DNA of 64,000 nucleotides from Salvelinus alpinus (taxonomy: Eukaryota > Chordata > Actinopteri > Salmoniformes > Salmonidae), in contig NC_092087.1 of assembly GCF_045679555.1 (NCBI RefSeq), forward strand, positions 22,034,925-22,098,924, written 5' to 3'. Both the position numbers and the translations under genes were made by a program. Every line of letters begins with the position of its first letter. Position 1 is the first letter of the stretch. This document shows positions 26,585-57,100 of the stretch, one piece after another. The notes beneath the pieces were generated by a model. That model was given only the letters and a program-made list of their open reading frames with translations. It was not told the DNA's origin and made no database searches.

Positions 26585-27525
26585 GCACAAAAGTATGTGG
26601 ACACCGCTTCAAATTATTAGATGTGGCTATTTCAGGTGTATAAAATCGAGCACACAGCCATGCAATCTTCATAGTCAAACATTGGCAGTAGAATGGCCTT
26701 AATGAAGAGCTCAGTGACTTCAACGTGGCACTGTCATAGGATGCCACCTTTCCAACAAGTCAGTTCATCAAATTTCTGCCTTGCTAGTTTCTGCCCTGCT
26801 GCCCCAGTCAACTGTAAGTGCTGTTATTGTGTAGTGGAAACATCTAGGAGCAACAACGGCTCAGCCACTATGTGGTAGGCCCCACAAGCTCACAAAATGG
26901 GACCGCCGAGTGTAGAAGCGCTTAAAAATCGCATTCTCTGGAGTGATGAATCCCGCTTCACCATCTGGCAGGCCGACGGATGAATCTGGTTTTGACGGAT
27001 GCCAGGAGAACGCTACCAGCCGAAGGCATAGTGCCAACTGTAAAGTTTGGTGGAGGAAGAATAATGGTCTCGGGCTGTTTTTCATGGTTTGGGCTAGAAC
27101 CCTTAGTTCTAGTGAAGGGAAATCTTAACCCTACAATGACATTCTAGACAATTCTGTGCTTCCAACTTTGTGGCAACAGTTTTGGGAAGGCTCTTAACTG
27201 TTTCAGCATGACATTGCACTCATGCACAAAGTGAGGTCCATACAGAAATGGTTTGTCGAGATCGGTGTGGAAGAACTTGACTGGCCTGCACAAAGCCCTG
27301 ACCTCAACTCCATCGAACACCTTTGGGATGAATTGGAACGCCGACTGCAAGCCAGGCCTAATTGCCCAACATCAGTGCCCGACCTCACTAATGCCTTTGT
27401 GGCTGAATGGAAGCAAATCCCCACAGCAATGTTCCGACATCTAGTAGAAAGCCTTCACATAAGAGTGGAGGCTGTTATAGCAGCAAAGGGGGACCCACTC
27501 CATATTAATGCCCATGATTTTGGAG
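26585..27525 (+). mobile_element. Tc1-like transposon fragment, second family
   Basis: It starts with CACAAAAGTATGTGGACACC, a known Tc1-type end, only a few bases after the previous Tc1 element. A plus-strand transposase follows in broken frames. Its C-terminal part is at 27222-27530 (LDWPAQSPDLNSIEHLWDEL, then the end of the DDE domain). The right TIR is missing; the sequence diverges after about 27525. Inactive. Confidence 0.75.
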
Positions 27526-29595
27526 TGTATTACTTTTCCATATGGCTAACCATGATTGCGTTCCGACCCCAGTGCAGCTCAGTGTAAACAAGCATAACAG
27601 TAGGGTCGGAATCTTCTGGCAACAACCCGAGGCTCTGTAAGAGGCCTATACACTACTGATAAATGGCTGAATCAACACGCTCAGTCGCTCAGCACGCCTC
27701 CTACGTTGCCGACTTCTATTCTGACATTGCTTTTGTGCCAGACGATTTGTGCCAGAACCCTGATTTACCAGGAGCTGGCCAAATGCGGTACTGTGGAAGT
27801 ATTGTTACGAAACCAGCTAGCCAGCTTTCTGAAATGTCTACTCTCGCTATGTCTAGGGTTCTAGTCCTAATTAACTTAACCTGTCTTAATGTGTGCATTT
27901 AACATTAAAGTAAGAATCGACAGACAGAGTGTTGGATGCATGTGTCTAGGCAACAGATTACTCACCAGGGTCCAGGGACAGCTTTGTCCGGATGCCAACA
28001 GTCGGCCAACCCAAGCAGGTTATGAATTGCTGGCCTTCCGACACTAAAGATTCAAACAAAAGCAGAAAGGCCCCGCCAAGTTCCAGAGGCTACTGTTCAG
28101 CCTCACTGCTCTCACCTACCACACCCCTGCACCTATAAAGCCTGGCCCCGTTGCTGCTGCCACCTAGGTGTGGAAGTGCAAGGGTACTGTCTACCTGTGC
28201 ACCTAATCACCTCCTTACATGACTACCCTCCATTCCTGACAGTGTTTACACTTTGATTTAGCTTATGCTATAACCATACTGCAGTAAGTGATACTATGTC
28301 TTTTGAAAGTTAACAGTCATTCATTCTCTTCATGTATACTGTAGCTAGTAAGAGCTGACAGAACATGTCCCACAACTCTGATGTTTGAATAAAATCCTAG
28401 AGAAAAGCATTTGTTGAATCATTATAGATACTGTACATTATAGATACTATAATTTCAGATGAGAATGCACTTGTATAAATATTTATTGGATGTGTATTGC
28501 CTGCACATGGAGAGAAGAATCACGGTATGATAAGAGACCCAACATTGAACCGATAGAGGTTCTCAGTCAGATAAAGATGAAAAGTAGAGGCATGCAGGTT
28601 AAGTTGGGTGTGATGAAGCCAGGTTTCACAGTGGCTGCAGCATTAGCACACAGACAGGCAGGCAGTGTGGTGGAGAGAGACAGAGTTTCTTCATCTCCTG
28701 TAAAACCCAGGGTTCTGCCCTACTGGGTGTTACCCTCCCCGGAACCCAGGCACATTTTTTACAATGTGCGCTTTTCTTAGAAATAATAAAATGTCCCGCC
28801 ATCTGGGAATTCACTTTTGTTCTTATGTATCTTGGAAAAAACATAGACTTTATGTTTATTTCCCTCTTGTTTTATTTGTCTTGGATTCCTTTTGTGTGCA
28901 AGAAGCGGGACTGTTGTGTGACTACTTTCCACAGAAATCCAGCTCATCTTTGGATGGGTGTTTTATGGTTGTTCTTCCTATTAATTCATGACAACAGCCA
29001 AATCTAATTGGCTAATGACCACTGTGTGCACTTACAAAGAGATAGATATGCAATTTAAAAGTATGGAAAGGATATTATCCATATGGTATGTACACCATTG
29101 CTACGTGTTTTTCAGTGAGCTATTTCTATTTTACTTTATGGTGTTCATACAACGTGATTCACATATTAAAGAAGTGCTGAATTTTCTCCATATTTCTCCA
29201 GCGTTCCATAAATATAGTAGAACACTGGCCTCTAGTGGAAGCCTTTCTCAATGACAGTAATAATATCCTGATGGACTCATTAAAAAATATAGATAATTTG
29301 GGGGGTGTACACATGTACACGTTTATTTACACACGTGTGAATTGGAAATGTGTTTTTTGCATATCCCAGCTGCATATTTACCAGTGACAGTTTACACAAG
29401 TGTCAGTTGTCTCTGATCTACTGTAAGTGTAGAATGACAATGGGTGAAACAACCACATGGGAAGAAGCTAATGTAGAAAATGTTAAAACTTAAATTACAT
29501 AAATGAATTTCTTATCATATTGGAATTTTACATAAATGAGCCATTTTACCAAAATCTCACAGGAACAAGAGTATATAAACAAATAAATATGTTAA
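27526..29595. other. Gene-free region downstream of mst1r
   Basis: No exon, TIR or recognised repeat. Frames such as 28490-28780 and 28764-28991 have no domain and no GT/AG-linked partners. The stretch lies beyond the candidate poly(A) signal of mst1r. Confidence 0.4.
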
Positions 29596-29601
29596 TTTAT
29601 T
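29596..29601 (-). terminator. Candidate poly(A) signal for mst1r
   Basis: TTTATT on the plus strand gives AATAAA on the minus strand, about 375 nt after the mst1r stop codon (29978-29980). The position suits a 3' UTR end, but the region is A+T-rich and the motif could occur by chance. Confidence 0.35.
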
Positions 29602-29977
29602 ACACTATCTAAAACACATTGTGCATGAAATAAAAGTAACAGAATAATGACAGATCACTGTTAAAACATTAGGGTACATTTTGTTTGGTAAAAGTATGAT
29701 CCAAAATATACAGTATAATTACTACATCTCAAGAAAATTAAGAGAAAACATATAGACATTACATCCGTTCTTATTTACAAAAAGCTTTGCCAGGTAATAT
29801 ACTATAATGTGAATGGGGGAGGACCATTCAAGTCCCTACACTTAGAACACTAGGTAGTAAAAGACAAGTCATTTTCTCCAGGATAACCGACGACCTTTAG
29901 TTTGACTTTCTAACTGAGCCCCTTGTGCTCATAGCACCAAGCCATACTGTACTACATGTACCTGTCCTGATGTGACA

Positions 29978-48077
<18,100 letters not shown>

Positions 48078-49935
48078 CTCCAATCTGGGACACAGAGAGA
48101 AGGGAGCACTGACGTCTTTGGGTTACCTACAGGTCTGATGGTTGGACAATGTCATCCTTATTGAGACCAACTGCAGATCTCTGAGGAGACGAAAAATTAT
48201 GAATTATTAAAGTAGGACGCCCAGACAGTCCACAAGATTGCAGTCAATATGACTCCTAAACTGTAAACATAATGTGATTTTATCTAAAAAACAAAGAGCT
48301 GAGTACTTTCTGACCAAGCCAAATATGAGAGAGACAGTGATGAAGAGACGTGTGGTGATAAAGAGCCAATGTTAAAAGCTTCTGCTGAATCATAGTAAAT
48401 AACAGCCTAATAGGAAATGTTTAGACACCGGTAGCCAAAGAGAGTTGTGTTGGTATTACACAGTATGTGTCTGTGAAACCTTTTCTTAATTAACAATCTG
48501 AAGTATTTCATAAAGTGCCTAAAAATGTCATGCTCTGTCCTCTAACCTCACAACCTAATAATGTAAAAGCCCCAGTAGTGTCAAAAAGCATCTATCCCAA
48601 TTTGTTCCATGTTCTCATACAAAGGTTATAGTAATTCAAACCCTCTGTCTTTCTAGCTCAATACAGATCAATAATCCAGACTTCTTCTAATTCAAGAGAA
48701 TAGTAATCTCCCTGGAGGTTTTAATTTCCCTAGAGGTCTTTACATTCAAATGATGAATGGGTTGAAATACATAATTGCTAATCAATACTGAACAATGTAA
48801 TTACAGCTAGTACTGAAGTTGACCAAAGCACTCCCATGTCCCCTGGACATTCTGCATTTTAATTGAGCCTGATCCCCTGGGTTGATGTTTAACTGGACAC
48901 ATCATAGCAATGTAGCACTCAGGGACCTGGGCCTCTCTACTTTGCATTCCTGTCACAACCACTACGTGCCTTTCTGGGAAAAAGATGCACACGGACTGAT
49001 GGTCATACAATACGTGCCTTCTAAGTCCCACATGAATATGGGAGCTTCTCAAAAACGTGTTGTGCAATTTCAACAACAGAATAATTATAATGAGGTTAAC
49101 TACCGGTATATAATAATCTTCATGATACAGTAAAAATACCTATAATAATTTGCCTTTAGACTTGATTGAAAATTGGAAATATAAAATGTTGAGTCTATAT
49201 ACAACATCAATAATTCATAGAATTGCACTGGTGTACATGTTACATTTTAACACCTGCAACTTCATGTCAAACCAACTGAGGTTTAGTGTTTAAAACCAGA
49301 AGGGACATGGGTATACATATTAATAGGACTGATTGACTTTCTGCATGCTCATGGTTAATAAACCAAAGGTTTGAAATTGAGTTTCCATTCATTGCCATTT
49401 TTAGGTAGGCATGTGATGCATTGTAATCTGGTTTAGGTAATTGAAAAGTCACAAATAGCATTACCTTAGCCTTTTCAGGTGCTTTCTACAAATGTCATTA
49501 GGAGAATAGAGCATTACAATAGGCTATGTATCAATGAATACAGTGGAGTACACTACTTTGTCTATGCAGCTTGGTCAACTGTCTGAGCCATGAGTCCGCC
49601 TGGGAACATCTCCAATAGCACTAATGTATTAGCTATCCAACTCAACTGAGATGTGATTAATAGGTTTATAATTCTCACAGCTGCCCTGTTAAACATGCAA
49701 TAAGGCAATAAGAGTTTATCTGACTTGCAGGAAATGCCATGTGTATATCATCATGGAACAGTTAAGGTACACAATTCCTCCATAAAACCAGGTAAATACA
49801 TACAGTAGTAGTCAATACACTATTATATATTTTTTTTTTTTTCAGCATATCTCAACCTAGTTCTAAGACTGACAAAAACAATATAGACAGAAATAATGTT
49901 GTCCTTCAAGTGGAGTAGAAACACACTTGACACAC
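48078..49935. other. mst1r: Probable 5' UTR intron of mst1r
   Basis: No protein-coding exon. The minus-strand acceptor CCCAG sits just before the start codon exon (about 48085), and a matching donor lies at 50263, so this stretch is likely the first intron. No repeat with clear ends was identified. Confidence 0.5.
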
Positions 49936-50035
49936 AGTCACTGGTTGAATCAACGTTGTTTCCACGTAATTTCAACTAAATTAAATTGAACCAACGCGGA
50001 ATAGACGTTTAATTGACGTCTGTGCCCAGTGGGAG
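49936..50035. repeat. Remnant of a teleost MITE near the mst1r 5' end
   Basis: Contains TGGTTGAATCAACGTTGTTT and GACGTCTGTGCCCAGTGGG, phrases found at the two ends of a common fish MITE. The middle is deleted. It lies about 230 bp from the candidate first exon. Confidence 0.5.
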
Positions 50036-50262
50036 GTTTGAAACACCCAACGTAGACCAGTTACTGGGAATCTATCATAGAAAATCGTAGATTATATTTC
50101 AGATTATTAAATCATATCAGTGTGAATATGACCTTCTTCTGAATCCAAGTTGAATACATTCGATGTCTAAATCACAGTATAGTTGGGTGAGGAGGGAGAA
50201 CGAGGAAACTCATCTCACATTATATAAAGCATTTTACGACACCATAGCGTTTCGCTACTTAC

Positions 50263-50340
50263 CTGTTTGAGCTAATGAAAATAGATCACGAATCTCTCAT
50301 TTGTCTCTGACTGCATTGCCAAACTCTTGACGGCGCGCGG
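50263..50340 (-). other. mst1r: Candidate non-coding first exon of mst1r
   Basis: A perfect donor CAG/GTAAGT reads on the minus strand with the intron starting at 50262. The upstream sequence is locally C+G-richer (GGCGCGCGG complement near 50335). The acceptor at the coding exon (about 48085) would be its partner. The transcription start is not fixed; the right boundary is approximate. Confidence 0.45.
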
Positions 50341-50984
50341 ACTTGAACATGTAAACCTACTTTTTCACTCCACCGATAAGCCTATTGATTCTAATACAGC
50401 ATTACATGAGCCTGAATTTTCCCAAATAATATAGCCTACCCTATTCAAAAAAGTATATTAAAAAATGTAAACAGTTCTTAATTCCATGCACAAATTGAAC
50501 CACAGACTACATGCAGTACTCCTAAAATGAGGGAACGCACGCCCCTCCTCTTGGCGCGCACTAGTAATACAGTGTAGCATCTGCCAAGTGCATAAAATGA
50601 CAGTGAAATTGATGAAGCTTGCCACTTGACGTCAAAAAATGTATTTCCTATGTATTTATTCACAAAGAAAAAAACTGTTTTTGATTTAACATAAATATAT
50701 GAATGAGTAGTCCATGTGCAATTGTTGAAAGTAACGAAATAAAAACAATAAAAAAACAAATTACAATAAAATCTTACCAAAGAGGGGGTAAAAAAAAGCT
50801 GTCTCTTGTATGTGGTTAAATAGTTACTGATGTCAGTTGTCCTATGATAGCCTACAGACAAAATTCTCACAATGTGTTGTATTCAGACATGAACACCTAC
50901 ACATTACATAACACATGTATTATTTATCCTAATATTAAGTCACTAATCCCTAGGAACATTTGTTAGACTTGTGGCACAAATGAA
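50341..50984. promoter_or_regulatory. Possible mst1r promoter-side region
   Basis: No gene. It lies directly upstream of the candidate first exon. The minus-strand ORF at 50478-50870 lacks family features. No TATA or factor sites can be claimed with confidence; the call rests on position only. Confidence 0.3.
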
Positions 50985-51352
50985 CAGTGGAGTAAAGTAC
51001 TTAAGTAGTACTTTAAAGTATTTTTTGGGGGGGGTATCTGTACTTTAGTATATATATTTCTGACAATTTTACTTTTACTTCAATACATTCCTAAAGAAAA
51101 AATTAATTTACTTTTTACTCCATACATTTACCCTGACACCCAAAAGTACTCATTACTTTTCGAATGCTTAGCATGCAGGAAAGTGGACTAATTCACACAC
51201 TAATCAAGAGAACATCCCTGTCATCCCTACGGCCTCTAATCTGGCGGACTCACTAAACACATGCTTCGTTTGTAAATTATGTTGAACATCCGAGTGTTGG
51301 ATATCCATAAATTAAACAAAACAAGAAAATGGTGCCGTCTGGTTTACTTATA

Positions 51353-52749
51353 TAAACTCAGCAAAAAAATAAACGTCCCCTTTTCAGGACCCTGTCTTTT
51401 AAAGATAATTCGTAAAAATCCAAATAACTTCACAGATCTTCATTGTAAAGGGTTTAAACACTGTTTCCCATGCTTGTTCAATTAACCATAAACAATTAAT
51501 GAACATGCATCTGTGGAACGGTCGTTAAAACACTAACAGCTTAGACGGTAGGCAATTAAGGTCACAGTTATGAAAACTTAGAACACTAAAGTGGCCTTTC
51601 TACTGACTCTGAAAAACACCAAAAGAAAGATGCTCAGGGTTCCTGCTCATCTGCGTGAACGTGCCTTAGGCATGCTGCAAGGAGGCATGAGGACTGCAGA
51701 TGTGGCCAGGGTAATAAATTGCAATGTCCGTACTGTGAGATGCCTAAGACAGCGCTACAGGGAGACGGGACGGACATCTGATCGTCCTCGCAGTGGCAGA
51801 CCACGTGTAACAACACCTGCACAGGATCGGTACATCCGAACATCACACCTGCGGCACAGGTACAGGATGGCAACAACTGCCCGAGTTACACCAGGAACGC
51901 ACAATCCCTCCATCAATGCTCAGACTGTCCGCAATAGGCTAAGAGAGGCTGGGCTGAGGGATTGTAGGCCTGTTGTAAGGCAGGTCCTCACCAGACATCA
52001 CCAGCAACATCGCCTATGGGCACAAACCCACTGCCGCTGGACCAGACAGGACTGGCAAAAAGTGCTCTTCACTGACGAGACGCGGTTTTGTCTCACCAGG
52101 GGTGATGGTCGGATTCGCGTTTATCGCCGAAGGAATGAGCATTACACCAAGGCCTGTACTCTGGAGCGGGATCGATTTGGAGGTGGAGGGTCCGTCATGA
52201 TCTGCGGCGGTGTGTCACAGCATCATCGGACTGAGCTTGTTGTCATTGCAGGCAATCTCAATACTGTGCGTTACAGGGAAGACATCCTCCTCCCTCATGT
52301 GGTGATTTCCTACAAGACAGGAATGTCAGTGTTCTGCCATGGCCAGCGAAGAGCCCGGATCTCTATCCTATTGAGCACGTCTGGGACCTGTTGGATCGGA
52401 GGGTGAGGGCTAGGGCCATTCCCTTTAGAAATGTCCAGAAACTTGCAGGTGCCTTGGTGGAAGAGTGGGGTTACATCTCACAGCAAGAACTGGCTAATCT
52501 GGTTCAGTCCATGAGGAGGAGATGCACTGCAGTACATAATGCAGTTGGTGGCCTCCAGATACTGACTGTTACTTTTGATTTTCCCTTTGTTCAGGGACAC
52601 ATTACTCCATTTCTGTTAGTCACATGTCTGTGGAACTTGTTCAGTTTCTGTCTCAGTTGTTGAATCTTGTTATGGTCATACAAATATTTACAGTTTGCTG
52701 AAAATAAACACAGTTGACAGAGAGGAAGTTTCTTTTTTTGCTGAGTTTA
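51353..52749 (+). mobile_element. Tc1-like transposon nested in the hAT-like element
   Basis: Inverted ends TAAACTCAGCAAAAAAAT... and ...TTTTTTTGCTGAGTTTA with TA flanks (51351-51352, 52750-52751). Younger than its host MITE. It lies between mst1r and mon1a. Its transposase has an internal deletion. Confidence 0.88.
51630..52566 (+). pseudogene. Tc1 transposase with internal deletion
   Basis: Open from 51630 with paired-like HTH domains (LRERALGMLQGGMRTADVAR, GRTSDRPRSGRPRVTTPAQD) and the first catalytic Asp in FTDETRF. After LLPHVV (about 52300) the expected block with the second catalytic Asp is absent and the frame shifts. The C-terminal part with the Pro-Ile-Glu region continues in another frame to about 52566. 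So only one catalytic Asp is intact in frame; it cannot be an active enzyme. Confidence 0.82.
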
Positions 52750-52956
52750 TAATATTTGAAATTATTTATACTTTTAATTTTGATACTTAAGTATATTTTA
52801 GCTATTACATTTACTTTTAATACGTGAGTATATTTAAAACCAAATACTTTTACTCAAGTAGGATTTTACTGGGTGACTTTCACTTTTGAGTCATTTTCTA
52901 TTAAGGCATCTTTACTTTTACTCAAGTATGACAATTGGGTACTTTTTCCACCACTG

Positions 52957-54150
52957 TAAATTAATCAGCTACAATACCCTAAAACCCTAACAAGCTCCAG
53001 CCATCACACCCCATTAGCTTAGCACAACTCTGAAGGCAATTAGGTAAGGCATGAAACATGAGGGAAGGCTTTTGATGACTTTCAAAGTGAATGTGAAAAT
53101 TACAGTATTTTTCTTAATCAAATGTGATGGACCCATGAAACACTTATAATTTGTGAGATAACAAATATCATATTAATACAGACACCTCAGAGAATACCAT
53201 CTTAAAATAAAGATACTTTTCCAATTACATCATCTTTGACAGTGAAAATCCATGATCAAAACATCAATCCAAGCAAAAAATGAAGACACACAAATAATCA
53301 TTAAAAAAAAATCTTTTGAGAAACAAAACAGTAATCATGGTAGAATTTTCACATTACTCTTGCAGTATGCAGACAAACAAAATAATGAAATGAATAAGTA
53401 TATTTTTAAGTATGCGCATATGTGCCTAAGTAGAGCGCATGGGGCTAACTGCATTACAGTCATTAAGTGAGATTAATCTTTTTTTGGTTTCATCAATTAT
53501 TGGGCTAACTATAAGGTACTATTGACAATATTGACTCTATTGAGTCACAGGAATGTGCTTTCCCCAGAAAGTTAACCGTTGCCCTTGACATGCATCCCCT
53601 AGCCAAGCAAGAGCATCTTGGTAAACATAAATCAGCCCCTCAGGCGCATACTAGAGTTAGATAAAAACAAATGTAGTTCCTTTTCAAGATGGTCAGTCTC
53701 TATTGGCTATGTTTGTAGGTTACTGCTAAAACAACACACAGCATTCCTCATGTCCAGGTAGTGATTCCATACAGTGAGTTTAAAATAATCATCTTATAGC
53801 AACACGGACAGCATCACAGATGTTATTGTTATTAATTGAAATGTCTGCTGCGTAACTCTCAATTCCCATAGGGCAATCACCGTAATTGAAGCAAACAATT
53901 AAAATCAAAAAATTATGTTTGATAAAACATAGCTGTACCCTCATTGTGATGACCTCATTGGACCCCCTGATGACCATAGACTGAAGGGTCTGCAAAGAGC
54001 AAACACAGACTGCATATGCACAACAGTGATGCATGATGGTTTGTTGGCATTATATCTATGGCCTCCAATGGTGTCCATCAGACTTCAACGTCATGAGGCG
54101 AGTTTAGAGTGTCAGTGCTTCTTGGAACTGTAGCTAGTTCAGATGGGGGC
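52957..54150. other. Region 3' of mon1a, gene-free
   Basis: Part may be the mon1a 3' UTR (up to a few hundred bp below 54150). No convincing AATAAA was seen on the minus strand. No ORF or repeat with ends recognised. Confidence 0.4.
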
Positions 54151-57100
54151 TCAGTATGTCAGGGGACTAAGGATGAAGAGGCGGTCCTCCTCCCTCCTGA
54201 TCCACTTCAGCAGCTTATTAACAGCAGCCACGGCCATGGCCTTGGTCCCAAGAGGACTGAAACAGAGGTAGAGCTCAAAGCCACTGGTCACCTAAAGGAG
54301 AGGTAGGGTAGAGGTGGTGGAAGAGGGTTTAGAGGGGAGATTAATAACAATTGTACTACAGATACCCCCTGAAGAGATCCTTATGAACCAATATCTTTAT
54401 TATGCACTGCAAGACTGAATTGTAACATCTACAAGATGGTATCAATAAGATGAGATGTATAACAATGCAATTCTATAGCATAACACTATGCTTACCCAGG
54501 CCAGCAAGTTCTCAGTCTCTCCACAGCGGTAGATGGAGCGCAGGGGACGTGTCGGTTGGTGCAAGCGGCTGTGGAGGTACTGGTACAATCCCATCAGCCT
54601 CTCCTGCTCCTCTAAAGATTGATATGGCAAGGGCAGCTCAGGGCTGATGGAGAACACAGAAACAGAATGGTTGAATTGGTGGTAAGTCAGGATAGGAGAT
54701 CATGTGTGCCATCATGTGTGTCTGATGTGTCTGATGATCCATACTCACCTAGTGTAGAGCCCTGAGCTCTTGGACTTGTACAGAAAGTGCCTGAGCTCTG
54801 GGATGCCGACTTGGGTGACAGAGTAGCTGGGGCACTTCAGCGCCTCCTTCAGGGACTGGTAGGCAGTGCGTCGGCTCAGCCGCTCCAGGAAGCGGCGCTT
54901 GCAATCAGACAGGTTAAAGAAGTCTTCCCGGTCGGTGGACACCAGGATGAGGCAGAGGTCAGAGGCAGGCTCCAGGTAGGAGATGTGGGCATGGAAGAAG
55001 CCAGCAGTGTTGAATTTAGGGAGGCAGATGGGCGTCCAGCCTTCGCCATCGCGGAAAGATGACGAGGAGCCCACCAGGTTGAAGAGCAGGTGCAGGTCCA
55101 TGTGGTGCAGGTACTGGTCCTTCTTGCGCACCAGGGTGACCAGACGGTCCCCAGCCAGGAGGATGGAGAAGACCAAGCTCTTGGCCTTGGCGGCCTGAAG
55201 GCTGGAGGAGACCAGGTCGCGGGTGGAGCTGGCCAGGGGGAGGCAGGTGACAGCACTGAGGAGCAGGCCCGGGTCGCGGTCCAGCAGACGCAGCAGGTTG
55301 TCAGTGAGGTGCTCGGAACCTGCCAGTAGGCGGCGCAGGTCGTAGTTCTGCTTGTGCTGGAAGATGTGGTTGAGCTGGGTGAGGGTGAGCAGGCTGACAA
55401 TCTGGTAGTAGATGTACTGCAACTCACGCGTCAGCGCTCTGTCTGACTGACAGGTCCGGGACACACCCACCAGGACCAGAGGAGTTTTGCGAAGGAACAC
55501 CACTTTGTAACCATCTTGAACAGAAGATTTGAATGAGAGGGCAATGAAACATCTACAGTACTAGTAGATAGGTGCAGCCTTTCTTGCAATATGGCATGTC
55601 TTACTGACAGAACTACCGACTGAGCTTTCAATTATGTAGCCTACTTTATAGTTGTTCACCATGTTTCATTGACAAAAACTGCAAGCTATCTAACTAATTT
55701 GCCCCTCCACAGAGATACTCCCTACATCTTCTACTTACCTGCGTGAATGGAGCGGATTATATTCTTATCTGCCTCCACGACAGAGACCAGTGCCATCATG
55801 ACCCCCATGGTGCTGGAGAGGGCTTCCTCTGTGCCGTAGCGGGTGTAGATGGGCTTGCCTGCCTCGCTCAGTACAAACACATGCTTCCTGTGGCTACGCC
55901 AGACCTCACTGCACACATCCTCTTCCTTACTCCTGTTTTCTGGGCGCTCCTCCTCTACCTCCACCTCCGGCTGCTGTTCCTCCTGGGTCTCCTGCTCAGC
56001 CCCCAGACATAGAGCCTCCTCCTCTGCTGACTCTCCAATCACAGTCTCTCCTTCAGGTTCTGGCTCAGTAGTCGGCTCACTGTCAGCAGTCAGGTCCTCA
56101 AAGGACTGTGCATGAACAAACATGGCACTTTCCTGGCCAGCACCTGTGGAGATGAGATCATGTGTTTAATACAGTGATTCTGTACATAAACCCATCCTCA
56201 TCAACATCTGAATACAGGGGGGAAATGTATGGCTTAACTGACTGTCCTGACAGCAAACCCTGGGTAAAATATTGGTATTTTATAATATCAATTGATGAAA
56301 CAGTGACATCTAGCAGGCAAAAATATTAAATGAGTACAAGCGTAATAAAGTAAAAGTGAAATCAGTTTATGGATGTTCTTGGAAGGACAGAGAACTGAAC
56401 TGCTTCAACTGTGCTTTGACTACAACACTAACAGCCATTCCAGACAGAGGTCATAAGTGGTGTGCATTATAATAGCCTCCAGTAGAACAGCACTTTGATG
56501 TGAGTTCCTAAGGGGAATGGGAAAAAGAGGGAGGCCATCTTTCATTGAATGATGTACGAATGTTTCCTGGACAGCAAGTCATATCCTATTTAGATAATAA
56601 TCTAAATCTAGATGACACTTCCATCTGCAGTAAGAGTTCCCAAGCCTTTTCCCAGGTCAGACTAGGATTTAAGTTCTCCCCTGGAAATATATAAAAACAG
56701 CATGCGATAGAATCTGAGGGGGGCTGAAATTGTGTAAAAAAATATATATTTTCAGCTTTGCTTTTCCCTGGGTGCTCTTAGTCTTTGTTATTTTAGCTAA
56801 TCATTTATATTTTTATATAAATTACATTTCAGCTTTTGGTTTTTAACATGGATTAGTCTCTACAGTCCTCTTGTTCTCTGCTTTGACTGTTTGTGCTCTT
56901 TTTATTGTTTTTATACATTTCCCGGTAAAGTGTATTGCGTTGCATCCGTGTCTGAAATGTGCTATATAAATAAAGTTCCATTTGAAAAATGAATGTACCC
57001 CTGTTAAATGCCCACATCAGTAGAAATAAATGTTTTCGTACTGAAAGACAATGGCCAGTGCTTACCCAAGATGTTTCACAACAATTTAAGTTGATAAGTC

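Larger units (their letters stand above)
50985..52956. mobile_element. hAT-like non-autonomous element interrupted by Tc1
   Basis: It begins CAGTGGAGTAAAGTACTTAA and ends TACTTTTTCCACCACTG, inverted ends typical of hAT-type MITEs. The flanks CAAATGAA and TAAATTAA agree at 6 of 8 positions, fitting an old 8-bp target duplication. A Tc1 element (51353-52749) sits inside. The MITE arms alone total about 0.57 kb, non-coding. Confidence 0.7.

Noticed and set aside
48081-48083. Start of mst1r two codons upstream (48083)
   Set aside because: The codon there is TTG; the first ATG is at 48075-48077 and the sequence upstream ends in a likely splice acceptor.
54876-55427. 183-aa Ser/Thr/Trp-rich minus-strand ORF
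   Set aside because: It overlaps mon1a exon 3 in another frame and has the composition of a shadow frame.
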